DNA of 64,000 nucleotides, from contig CM040755.1 in assembly GCA_022829145.1 (NCBI GenBank), forward strand, positions 24,357,063 through 24,421,062, written 5' to 3'. Made by a program: the position numbers and the translations under genes. Below are positions 12,101 through 22,018 of this stretch, piece after piece. Each line of letters starts with the position of its first letter. The first letter of the stretch is position 1. The notes under the pieces are model-generated. The model was not told where the DNA came from. It did not search any database and saw nothing but the letters and a program-made list of their open reading frames with translations. This DNA comes from Albula goreensis (taxonomy: Eukaryota; Chordata; Actinopteri; Albuliformes; Albulidae).

Positions 12101-14729
12101 GGGCCTTTTTTACCATTTCAACTGAAGAGGCCTATAGAATGGAGCCACAGAACAACAAGCGTTCACACATGGGGCAAATGAAGCAAAATCACCATGGGAA
12201 CAAACAAGCAACCTGCCTGCTTGCCAGCAAGAGAACATGACAATACTGCACAGAAATGAGTAGCAGACTGCACCTATAATATGAAATATAAAGTAGTCAC
12301 CCTGAGGTCAAAATTAAATTGAGGTAAAATTTGAAAATCCTTTCAGGTACAGGTAACTGTGGAAAAAGTTCCACCCTGGTAGTTCCCAACTTCACTGCAC
12401 ATTGCAGTGGGAGCTTTGCCACCATTTCTTTGCATTGCTTGATTAATAAGCTGAAAAGACTAATTAAACATTAAAGTATGTAATCAAGATTCAAACTGTC
12501 ACAAGCTTGTTTTAATTGTTCAATCCAATGGTTAATTGTTAAAAAAAGAAAGTGGCCAAGCCATTGCTTAGTTGTAACACATGCTTCCTGTTGCACTTTT
12601 TTGCTTCACCAATAATTTCATCATAATTATTTTAAATGTATTTTTTCTACCTAGTCCGATGTATCATCCTAAAATATGTGGATGATATGGCTGGAAGGTT
12701 TTTTATGATAGGAACACTAGTTAGCGATATATGATCAATGCTGAGTAAAAAAATAAAACAAATGTAAATTGTGATTGTAAAATGTTTTTGCTCTGTACAT
12801 GGCCTTTATTTAGACTAACCACTGACTTGCTGTCATTGCTGGCATATTGACAACTGTTTACATTGCTTATAACCATTGCTTGGAAACCTTAAATTCTGAG
12901 TACAGGGCAATGGTGTGTCATTCATCAATGAGTATTGCAATATAAAGCTCTTACACTCTCATTGCTGGCAGAAAGATTTAGGCCTTCAAAGTTGCTCTCA
13001 GCCTTGTAGAGGTAGACCACTAGACAATCCTCTGGACTTCTATAGAAGTAGGTTGTCCAATTTTGCATAGTGGTGTTCTCCATGGTCTTCTCCAATAATT
13101 CAACCTTGCTGAAAGAGACCAAATGACACATTTAAATATTTTGCATTTTTCTTCAATTCAAAGTTGTCAGAAAGTCCATATTTCTTAGTTCAGTACAATA
13201 AATGTACATTCCGTAAAAATGCAATTGAAATGCAAAAGAATTTTACTGAGATATGCTACATATTGCATAACATCCAATCTTTGGGTTCCAAGTCCTCCTA
13301 TTTGGACATCAATGACAAAACCGAGAGAGGACAAAATAGAGAGGCATGAAGCATGGAAGGGGGTAGAAAGGGAGAGAGGGGTACAACGGAAACAACAAAC
13401 GCATCACAATTAATACCAATGGGAAACGCTGCATGAAATGGCATTGAAGATTGTCAAAATATTTCACCAAATCTGCTCCCTGAAATACTTGCATGTCATG
13501 CCTCTCCTCGTTTCCCTCACCTGGATCCTTATAGAAGCCAGGATAAAATTCAAACCCCCTGGTCCTTGCCGATGGAGCAGTAAGATGAACTGCACCCTCT
13601 TACCTGCAATCTTATCATCAAATCTTATACACCTGCATGACCCTTGCCCTCCGCATCGTCTGGTCACCTGCCCCTTCCTTCTGAGAGGCTGCCACTTCTC
13701 AGCCACGCTTCTTTTCCACTCCAATCCCAAACCGGTGGAATGAACTCCTTGTCACAATTATGGCAACAGATTCGCTCACTACCTTCTGCCACAAACTTAA
13801 AACACACTTGTTTAAACTGCACCTGGCTCCATCTAATGCTGAATTCTGACCCCCTCTGCCTCACTATCCTAAAACTAACATGGCAATTCAATTAAATAAG
13901 GCATAACACCAGTTCAGCTGAGCACAAGATAGGGCCCCTAATGTTATATAGGGAGTAATTTAGAACCAAACCATTTTACAATATTTTTCTTTTTTTGAAG
14001 ATTGACAACATCTACCTCATGATGTTCTTTGAGTCAGTCTGAATTAGGTCTTCTGTTTCTTTTAGGAGTTCCTTCAGATCATCATAGACTGAAGACAGAC
14101 AAAAAAGACTTATCACAACACACATCATCACAGGGACGTTAGTTAAGTATTTTTATACATTTTTTCATGTTTGCAGACAAGAGATCTTAATGTCAATGCA
14201 TGAATCAACTCAAGCAGATGGCCTTTGCTTTGTTCAAGACCAGGGCTGAGACAGTGCTGGATACATTCTGAACAAAAGGCAAAATTGATGGTAATCTGAG
14301 TTGTTCCTGTCACTAAATATCCTTATGCTTTTTATAACAGCACTCTTTATTGAAATCCTATGACATCAACCCATTAACTGAAAGGGCCATGTGTTACATG
14401 GTCCACAGGTACCTGATCGGGGGCAGGGGACGTCACCACACTTTTCTTCCTCTACAACAGAAAATCAGACAAAGAGATACAAACCCAGAAGTAGTACTGT
14501 CATTATGTCTGATCGATTTTAAAATGACACCAAAACATAAACAATAAACCAAAATACTGACTCATTTTTCATTTATATTTAAAGGCTAAATGACATTGTA
14601 ATTAGAAATAGGGACATACCCTAGCACAGCTCCCAAAGAATAATTGTTCTTTCTGGTCTTACCATTTTGGCAGGACACATTTTTCCAGAAAACAAACAGG
14701 AATATCATGATAGGGGGAGAGGTCTTCAT
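3129..14729 (-). CDS. Adhesion GPCR, ADGRG3/ADGRG5-like, copy A
   Basis: Seven-pass receptor of adhesion GPCR group VIII, expected at the plasma membrane. Coding exons in order: 14729-14663, 14451-14413, 14088-14016, 13108-12955, 12131-12000, 11909-11802, 11435-11387, 11118-11024, 10418-10303, 9033-8765, 7832-7730, 5966-5689, 3223-3129. All junctions are GT/AG with matching phases, giving 525 aa (human ADGRG5 is about 528). Residues 1-20 look like a signal peptide. The short GAIN-type region ends in the GPS at about 208-239, with C214, W218, C227, C229 and the cleavage motif HL|T at 232/233, so the tethered agonist would start TYFSVLL. TM1 is at about 248-275. C318 at TM3 and the Cys of EMCYP in ECL2 form the usual disulfide pair. 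TM7 ends LYLFCILNSLQG and continues into the last exon as FFISLWIYV. An AG acceptor directly precedes the ATG, so a 5' UTR exon must lie upstream. No stop or frameshift is seen. The exact orthologue is not settled. Confidence 0.87.
3425..3545. mobile_element. MITE-like remnant, copy A
   Basis: A short block with imperfect inverted GGGTCA/TGACCC-type motifs, shared with 22262-22385 in unit B, where the palindromic ends (GGGTCAGGTTTGACCC) are better kept. This style resembles piggyBac-type MITEs of fish, but no family was confirmed. It lies in the last intron of the GPCR. Confidence 0.35.
3890..5685. repeat. 28-bp minisatellite in last intron of GPCR copy A
   Basis: More than 60 tandem units with a 28-bp period. 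Units begin GCTCTCACATGTACAC and end TGTTACTGTA. Variants mostly swap TGTA/TGCA/TATG near the ATGT core and TGTA/TATA at the end. Units from about 4245 to 5640 are regular. The first 350 bp is degenerate and contains inverted units (about 4061-4132) and small TGTAGCTACA palindromes near 4283 and 4315. The array ends right at the splice donor of the TM5-7 exon (5688/5687). The same intron of copy B keeps only about one to two units (24945-25000), so the array expanded in A or collapsed in B after duplication. A 28-bp period cannot be a coding repeat. Confidence 0.95.
13530..13905 (+). mobile_element. L2/CR1-like LINE 3' remnant, copy A
   Basis: Plus-strand frames read like the C-terminal end of an L2-type reverse transcriptase, with phrases such as EARIKFK, NRWNELLVTIM and LKTHLFKLHLA. 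The remnant is interrupted by frameshifts. It lies in intron 3 of GPCR copy A. The same insertion, trimmed differently, is at 36060-36650 in copy B, so it predates the duplication. Confidence 0.65.
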
Positions 14730-16464
14730 CCTGGCAGAAAGATGTCAGATAAAAAAGAATGATATCTCAGGTTTTTCCTCTACAACCACTGCATCAGCAG
14801 CTAAGTTAGAAATCAGCAGCTTCTTCATTTCATGAATGCTTATAATGAACTACTTAATGGTTAATGGGAATTTCAGTTTTAGGAAGCAAAGGTCTTATGT
14901 GGTTACCAGTTACCATGGTGTCTCCTAAATGAAATGACCCAATGGTTCAGCCAGCGCTTCTTTACAAAACTACCGGTGAACTAGGTTAAGGTTCTCTTAC
15001 TTCTGTTTTTCAAATAAAATAATGTTTAACCTTAATGTCATCTGCTGGACCCCAGATCATGGCTTACTCCATGACAGTGTGTTTTTACAAGTTTGTGAAT
15101 TACTGGCTTCTCTGTATAAACCACAGACCTGTCTGATCCTTTGCATTGACATCACTACTGTCGCCAATCAACTTACAGATGAAGAGGATATGAGACCACG
15201 TTTGTTTGTCCATGTTGTGAGGTTTTCTAACTGACAATAATATACACATACCCCTGACAAGAAAACATCAAACTCTACTTTAAGGAAAACTGGACTGAAA
15301 CGTTGGGCAACTCTATTGCTGATTAAAAGCTAGACATGTTACAAAAGCCCTTTGACTTGCATATTGCCCTTTTTTATATTATCCAAATATATAGTTTTTA
15401 TTCCAGTGCTGTAACAGAAATTATGTTTTAGTTGGTTGATTGCTTAATTGTTGAGACATAACAATATCTAATAATTAAGCAAATTTGTGATGGAGTAGCT
15501 CCAGGATCTGTTATGAGCTCACTAACCCCACAAACACATATTATAATATCAGAAAGGCTGTGTCCCTAACAAACACAAAAAAGGGATTCAAACTCTCGCA
15601 AATCTCAATGCTCTTGTATCATCTGCAGGTGTGAAAACAAAAAACAACGCTGATACTGAAAATCTCAGCCAGTTTCTTGCCCTGCTGTATTCAATTTATA
15701 ATATAACCCTATAAATATAATTTCATTCATATAATTTTCATATAATTTGTTTTTTACAACAGATTGTCACCATGCAATTGCTTCATACTTCACATCATTT
15801 CCTTATCAAACTTTTTTCTCAGTAGCAAGGATCACATCTACATTTCCCTAAATTTATCAGAAAATAGCATGACAGGGTGCCAGGAAACATGACATCAACC
15901 TGTATGCTGAAATACAGCTTTAAATAGAAGTTGCTGTGAGGAAGTGTTAAAATGCATTTATTGTAGCAATACTGGGCAATATTGTCTTAACCAACTACTT
16001 AAGATAATTGACGTTAGTCAGTCCACATCTATCCTTTAATGTCATTTGAGGTCACATAGTGTAAAGCATAACTTTGCCATCAGCCATTTTCACTTACATA
16101 AATAGACTGCAATAAACGTTTCATTATGAACAATGGTCTTACTGATCTCTTGAATTACCCCATCTTTACAGGCACTGGTCTTAAATAAGCCAACAGCTTC
16201 AGTCAAATACATTAAAATTGTAATATGTCATCCTTTATCTGTTCATGTTTATCTATCCGCATATCAGTCTATCTGAATTTCTGTTTAATTGTCATCTGTA
16301 AAAAAAAATTTCTGTGTATTTTTATACAAGTTATAGTTTGTGCCAGTGAAGTGTTGCCTGTGTAAAACAGCTAACATGATATCCAGCAACCAGTTAGAAC
16401 AATCGGCTCACTTTTATTCAACAGTATTAATTATAATATGAATAGTGCATTAAAGTACACCTAC
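14730..16464. other. Upstream region of GPCR copy A
   Basis: AT-rich sequence between the GPCR start codon and the orphan exon at 16465. It is collinear with 37474-39807, with scattered indels. A 5' UTR exon of the GPCR must lie here or farther upstream, since an acceptor directly precedes the ATG, but it cannot be placed. No other gene is seen. Confidence 0.4.
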
Positions 16465-16624
16465 CTCAGGGTCAGGGTAGTAGTATTTGGATCCAGAGAG
16501 GAAGAAGACAGTTTTACACAGCTGATTTTGCTTGGATGCTGCAGCAGGTATGAGAGATTTATCTCTTGTGCAGAGACACGTTCAGGATCTTGCAGCTTTT
16601 GTTCACATGACACAGCCAAAAGTT
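16465..16624 (-). pseudogene. Orphan coding-type exon, copy A
   Basis: A 160-bp open exon (phase 1 in, phase 2 out) with a CATCAG acceptor and a GAG|GTAGGT donor. It encodes 52 residues starting LLAVSCEQKLQDPERVSAQE and ending DPNTTTLTL. The counterpart at 39808-39967 in unit B has kept the frame but lost this donor. In unit A the two exons that should precede it are missing. It may be left from a longer GPCR ectodomain or from a separate neighbouring gene. I do not recognise the protein. Confidence 0.45.
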
Positions 16625-16779
16625 CTGATGGTAATTGTGGAAACTTATGCTAAATAGTTCAACTCAGGAAGGCCTGCACTGTCAATTCCCCTGCCAAAAA
16701 CATAAATACTTCTTCAATAAACACAACTTTATCTGTAGTAACCTAAAAATATCAATTTCAACAGTCATTTCATAAGTGG

Positions 16780-17240
16780 AATTCACAGGGGGTGAACAAA
16801 ACAACAGAAATACTTCAAAGTATATGAATATCAAGTAACTAATATGGAATACAACCACCGTTTGCCTTCAGAACTCCTTCAGTCCTCCTTTGAATGCTGT
16901 CATACAAGTTCTGAACTGTGTGGTGGGATATTGTAGTATTCTTCAAGAAAGACTGCAGTCTGGAGGGAAGTCACACCATTGAAGAGGCTCCAACACCTAC
17001 TCATTCTCACCCACGCCCCACACAAATTTCAGACACAGAAAAAAGATAAGGGTGTCATGTAGATTGGCCGACACGTCAGTGCTAGCCCTCCCTACATCAA
17101 GATTCCAGTGGTCACGAATATTCACTGAATAACTTTGCAAGGGCATATGCACATTCAAAACGAACAACCGCAGGTAAAATCTACCCAGAAAGACCCTAGA
17201 AATAGGAACGCCACACCATATGTTATTGGAATACATGATT
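16780..17240 (-). mobile_element. Tc1/mariner-type remnant, copy A
   Basis: A truncated copy of the element better preserved at 40715-41290. Shared blocks include the end near 16790 (CAGGGGGTGAACAAAACAAC) and the stretch around 16970-17060. The middle of the transposase is deleted. Presence at the matching place in both units shows insertion before the duplication. Confidence 0.55.
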
Positions 17241-17776
17241 CAACAGGGAAGCTACATTAATTTAAGTAGATCATGTGTTAAATTTTAATGAAAATGAAGA
17301 CTGAGGAGACAACTCAGTAGGCATACTTTAATACAACATCTATAGGCAGAGTGTGCTGACAGCTAAGGTTCTTGTACATGATTGTTGGCAGTGAAAGGGG
17401 TTCTGTCTGCCTTACATCATGTTTCACACATTCATAGAAATTCAAATTCAAATGAGCTTTATTGATACAACCATACATCAGCATATTATTGTCAAAGCAA
17501 ACTGTAACTCAACAATACCACCAATTATATATAAATAATCACCACGTGATACCATAACTATATTTTTCTTCTTATCAAACATCAGAGTATGTGAAGGTAT
17601 TTCAATTTGTTTATGTGGTATTTAAAGGAAAATTTAAGATAAAGCTAAGTTAACCTCTTGACAGTGGGTGTATTCACACAAGGAAAATAAAAATAACTGA
17701 CAATATTGTTTTATATACAGTACATTAAAAGATTCTGACCATCTTCCAAAAATGCACTCAGTATAAAGCAGGAAAA

Positions 17777-18335
17777 CCATCTGGACTTCCTTTTCATATT
17801 TTTTCTTACACACAAGCTTGAGCTGCTGAAGCTGATCAGAAAGGTTATTCATGTTTACCACAAAAGACTCTAAAGCAAAAGACTCCAGCTGGCTCTGGTG
17901 ACATCTGAGAAGAGCCCCTTGTTGGTCCAATACAGCCCTGAGCTGGCTTCTGTCTGCTGAGCCCATCTTAGCCAGTTCATACTGTCAGGGCTCAGACAGG
18001 GACTTAGGCACAGATGTGAATAAATAAACGAGAGTTTATTATTAGCCAACTCCAAAATATAAAATACAAAAATCTAAGTCAAGTTCAGGCAGAGGTCACA
18101 ACCAGGTAGGCACGGCAACAGTACAAAAGGGAGATCCAAGAACAAAAACAAGTAAAAGAAGTGAATTGTTGAAATCCAGAAAAACACAGCAATCTGAAAA
18201 AAACTGAATCCAAAAAGAGGTCAAAATAAACAGGCAGGGTAATATACGGGTAATCAGATGAGGGTACAGAATGCTGGTTCCGATACAGGAAAATATTGAG
18301 ACAAATTGGCAAGGGAAACAGAAACATTCTCCCTT
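17777..18335 (-). mobile_element. Gypsy-type LTR plus gag start, replacing the mmp15 exon 1 region in unit A
   Basis: On the minus strand an LTR-like block (about 18335-17985) is followed by a short leader and an open frame starting at 17966. That frame begins MGSADRSQLRAVLDQQGALL, a style typical of the Gag N-terminus of fish Gypsy elements, and runs on into QLQQLKLVCKKK before meeting host sequence. Only the 5' end of the element is present. Left of it, sequence aligns with about 43140 in unit B; right of it, with about 47220. The fragment therefore stands where unit B has about 4 kb, including mmp15 exon 1. Family assignment is by pattern only. Confidence 0.6.
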
Positions 18336-21300
18336 CCTGTCAACTGCCCCACAGTTCCTGCAGTAGAGGGAAGTGGTGAATGTGTTTGTTGTGGAAAAAA
18401 TTATGAGCTATGCCTTAAATAAAACCCTCCTGTGGTGGGAAACCCCGGGCTGTTTTTCTTTTTTTGTAAAAGGCCATTTATCGACTGGCAGGGCTTTGTG
18501 TCTCTCTGCTAAAAATAATTCTCTGTGTCTCCATAATACTGAATGAGGATCTGCAAATGTCATTTGGCAGAGAGGTGCAGAGGTGCAGGCCATGGGTGGA
18601 CATACAGTAATTGTGCCGGGTCTGCCAAAGAGCAGGGCCCATGTACTGTAAGAGTTTATTCCACCTAGTCCTGGCCCTATTGGTGGGGCAGGGGAGGCAT
18701 GACATTTTTCGGTGCTTTTTTAGGCAAGAGTGAGTTTGTGAGGAGGAATTTGGGGGGTTAGTGGAGAAGGTGTGTGCCAAGTTGTCTAAATGGAAATGGT
18801 TGCTACCCCAGCTGTATTATAGGGGGAATGCTCTTGTTACGGCCGACCACAACTGGCACCACCGAACATACAACAGTCCCAACAGGTCAACACAAAGCTC
18901 GAAGTTTATTTAAGAAAAATGGAGAAAACAATGTAGCAGGTTCAATACAGACATACAAATGAAAATATACATACAAACTGAACGAAAATAAAACCGTTAC
19001 CCTGGCAGGGAGGTAAAGGGGTTCCTCGCACCTACCCACGGTGCGACCCCAGGGCTGAGGATGGCAGGAGCACCCCACTGTTCCTGATGGGCAACTGCGT
19101 GTTCTAAGAACAACAGGTCCCACTCCCCACCGTAACAAAACACTGCTACAAAAGAAAATAGAAGAACGAAAACAACAGGAACTTAATTAATGTAAAGTAA
19201 TTTTAACAATAAAGGAAAACACAAGAGCCGATTGTGGCAGCGTCCGTCCCGTGAGAGAGTCTCAGCCTTTTTACCGCCAGTCTTTTAAAACAAAGACTCC
19301 TCCCACCGGATCACCTGCAGAACAGGCAAAGGGAACAAAGAAAACACAGAGTGGAGTGCATAACACTCTAATCAATAACAATGTAACTGCTTTGACTCTC
19401 TTGCATTTACAAGACAAACTAAAAACCAAGTAACCAAAAACCAACTAAATCAGTAACAGTCTCAAAAACCTCAAAAAGACAAAACTAGTTCCTCCCACCA
19501 CTCACCACACAAACACACCTGCACACGCCCCATATACCCATTAAACCCTCAACATTATTTATCAGTCTGACATACTCCAGCTGAATTAACAGCCTGTCTT
19601 TTATAATCCCCCTCACATGGTCGAGTGGACCTAACCTGTACTTTATTACTCCTGGAAAGCCAAATGGCTGTCTTGACTTTACCCAGCAGAAAATTTAGCA
19701 AGACTACCTTCACTGCTGGACATTTTATTTTGGCCCATACATGTGTGGTGTGGCAGGCAACCAGATGATCGTTCCAGAAAAGGCATGCTAATCTGCTTTG
19801 TTTGTATTAGGTGACCATCCAAGAACACTTAAGCAGGAATGACATTTTTTTCACACCATGTTCATGAACTGGAACATTGTCTTGCCCTCTACAGTTATAG
19901 AGGATAGCTACTTTGCACACTGAAACAAGCGCCTTTCATATTTTCCCCTGCAAAATATCGCTCCACAGCATGCAGTAAATTCGGCCTGGTCGGTGCCAGC
20001 TGTTGTTAATACATGTAGAAAAAGCTGAGAGGAATTGAGCCAAGCTGATTTTACGAGAATGACAGAGCCCTAATTACCAGTGTTAATAACGTTTCTGTCT
20101 TGTGGCGTATAAAGTAACCCTCCTACTCCCTGGAGCTCTGAAAAAGGACCTCTTATCAGGAAGTGGAGGCGGGCCTCTCTCACACACAGAGCAGTCATTT
20201 GTTTCCTCCCTCACACCAAACAAAGGTGAGGCAGAATGCGAAAAAGGGAGGTGCAGCGTAGTTTGGGTCACTGTATTGGAAGACGGCAGTTGATATGACT
20301 CCTAATCTTGGAGCTGTCCTCTGAGCCCTCTCCTCTGCCACCTTTTTTGAGAGTTGATGGATCTTCCCCCAGTAAGCACAGATCCTGGATCAGTTTCTAA
20401 TATTTGCATTAAATGGATATTGGTAAAAGTGTGTGGTGTTGGATTACAGGTTTAAGGGCGGTCCCTGGAATAAACCCCCTTGGAGAGGGGGTTGTCAAAG
20501 AATATAATGGAAAGGTCAGAGTTCATAGGTTATGGGATCAAGGCACCATCCCCTAAAGTCTGGTACTGAAGTTTTCAATAACTACTCCAGGCTATAGGAC
20601 TAGCCCTGAGTGTGCCATGGGTCTCAGGTAAACATCTGTTATAGGTCACTCTGGGAAAACAGATGGAAGTGATGTGGAAAGATTTATCACAGTAAGAACC
20701 ATTAAAACTCAAAGAGCTGTATTAAACATCTCACTGCCAATTAAACAGGTTCAGAGAAGTTGGGGAAATGTACATTCTGATGTGTTTAATGGGGTCCATG
20801 AAAAAATAGCATTTCTCACCCTCTCCCTCTGCAGTGATTTATCGTGATGAGGATGTTGGATGCTGTCAAAAGAGCCCGCCTTCGGTTATATGCAATGAGG
20901 TGTAGAATGTCACAGAAAGACCCTGCTGTGCCCATTGGAGTAACATATGGCTGTTTTGTACCTTTATTAAAACCACCAGGTCAGGTCTTGGGGGCATGGA
21001 TTGTTGAGGTGTTAGTAACCAGAGCAATTAGTAGCTAATGGTTATTGCCACAGATTGTAATTGGTCTAACTGTAACTGGTGCTGATAAAACGTTAGAAAG
21101 ACCCTTGTCTACCCCACCGATTTCCCCACGCGTACTTCATTGGCCCCCACTGGGTTTGGTTTCTGAGAAATTCCAGTTCCTGTTCTCTGTGTCTAACGCC
21201 TGATAGTGATTTTGTTATCCTTGTTGTGCCTAGCCTCTCTGTCTATATCCATCTGTAAATTGAGTTCTGTCTGTCTCTCTCTCCCCTAATCGCCATCGTC

Positions 21301-21750
21301 CGTTCTCTGTCTCCATCCACCTGTGCTAACAGCCGTGGCACAGCCTTACAGTGTGTAATTGTATTAGGTTTCTTCACAGAGAAATGAAGAGACTTCGCAG
21401 TGGGGTACCGGACAAATTCGGACATCAAATCAAAACCAACATGCAGCAGTGTGCACCACGTGCTCACAGGTCACAAGTGGAACAAAGACCTGCTGACTTT
21501 CACATAACATATTCAGCAAGAAAGAAATTGAATGTGTGCATACTCCCTGAGACCCCAAAAAATTGTATTTCATGTAATATACTTGTTTTTCCAATATTAC
21601 AATGTCTTCATTTTATCCTTTATATTCATATTGAATGTTATGGTGTCATCATTTCTGTGTTTTGTATTTATTAGACTGTACAATATGACAATATTTAATG
21701 GAAGTATTTAAGTCTGTGTATTAACGTTTTCAGCTCTGAAATGGGTGTCA
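18336..21750 (+). pseudogene. Truncated mmp15 fragment (intron 1 to intron 3)
   Basis: Collinear, highly similar blocks match the mmp15 intron-1 to intron-3 region: 18336-18460 with about 47225-47395, 18465-18695 with 49006-49225, and 19880-21750 with 49807-52382. Exon 1 is absent. Exon 2 is lost in a deletion near 21350. The exon 3 relic is at 21380-21503: it is 1 nt longer than the real exon (frameshift), the cysteine-switch Cys has become Ser (LRSGVPD), the RRKR furin site is gone, and the donor has changed from CAG|GT to CAC|AT. No protease can be made from it. A 1.2-kb insert (about 18696-19878), absent from unit B, interrupts it. Confidence 0.85.
18696..19878. mobile_element. Insert specific to unit A, possible retroelement
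   Basis: Compared with unit B (49225-49806), this sequence is extra. The block at about 18840-19540 has a T-rich to A-rich layout, with TTTATTTAAG-type signals seen in reversed LTR or SINE copies, but no coding domain or clear terminal repeat was found. Its origin is unassigned. Confidence 0.35.
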
Positions 21751-21960
21751 ATATAAATACCTATATATAGTGCAATCAGTGTTTGCCTTACAAATGTATC
21801 ATTTATTTTGCCACCATAGAACATTTGCATCATTTATAACATCTGATGTGAATTCATCTTAAACCTTTCACATTGTGCTCTCAATAAATAATATAAATAA
21901 CAGACTTTGCTGTCCAACCAAATTCATTTCATTAGGGGGAGAGCTTAATGTTGTGGGCAG
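21751..21960. other. Junction between duplication units
   Basis: About 210 bp of AT-rich sequence between the end of the mmp15 fragment and the start of unit B. It matches neither 2861-3070 nor mmp15 exon 4. Any 3' UTR of GPCR copy B must use it: the stop codon is at 22019 and homology to copy A ends at 21961. A minus-strand AATAAA (plus-strand TTTATT, 21802-21807) is a candidate poly(A) signal about 210 nt beyond the stop. Confidence 0.5.
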
Positions 21961-22018
21961 GATGAAGGGGCCTCTGCTTACTGGTTTCCATGGCTACTGC
22001 TATTTGGGGGTCTCCTGT

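Larger units (their letters stand above)
3071..21750. repeat. Tandem segmental duplication, unit A
   Basis: This block is collinear with 21961-52382. Both units begin at the same point, 58 bp beyond the GPCR stop codon. They run through a 13-exon GPCR gene, shared Tc1, L2 and orphan-exon remnants, and mmp15 sequence. They end about 17 bp before the position of mmp15 exon 4. Unit A has lost several segments, including mmp15 exons 1 and 2, and has gained the expanded minisatellite, a Gypsy LTR/gag fragment and an insert at about 18696-19878. Exact end points are judged by eye and could move by tens of bases. Confidence 0.88.

Noticed and set aside
20844..21038. Plus-strand frame conserved between 20844-21038 and 50789-50974
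   Set aside because: The similarity extends equally through surrounding intron DNA. It reflects the duplication, not a coding exon.
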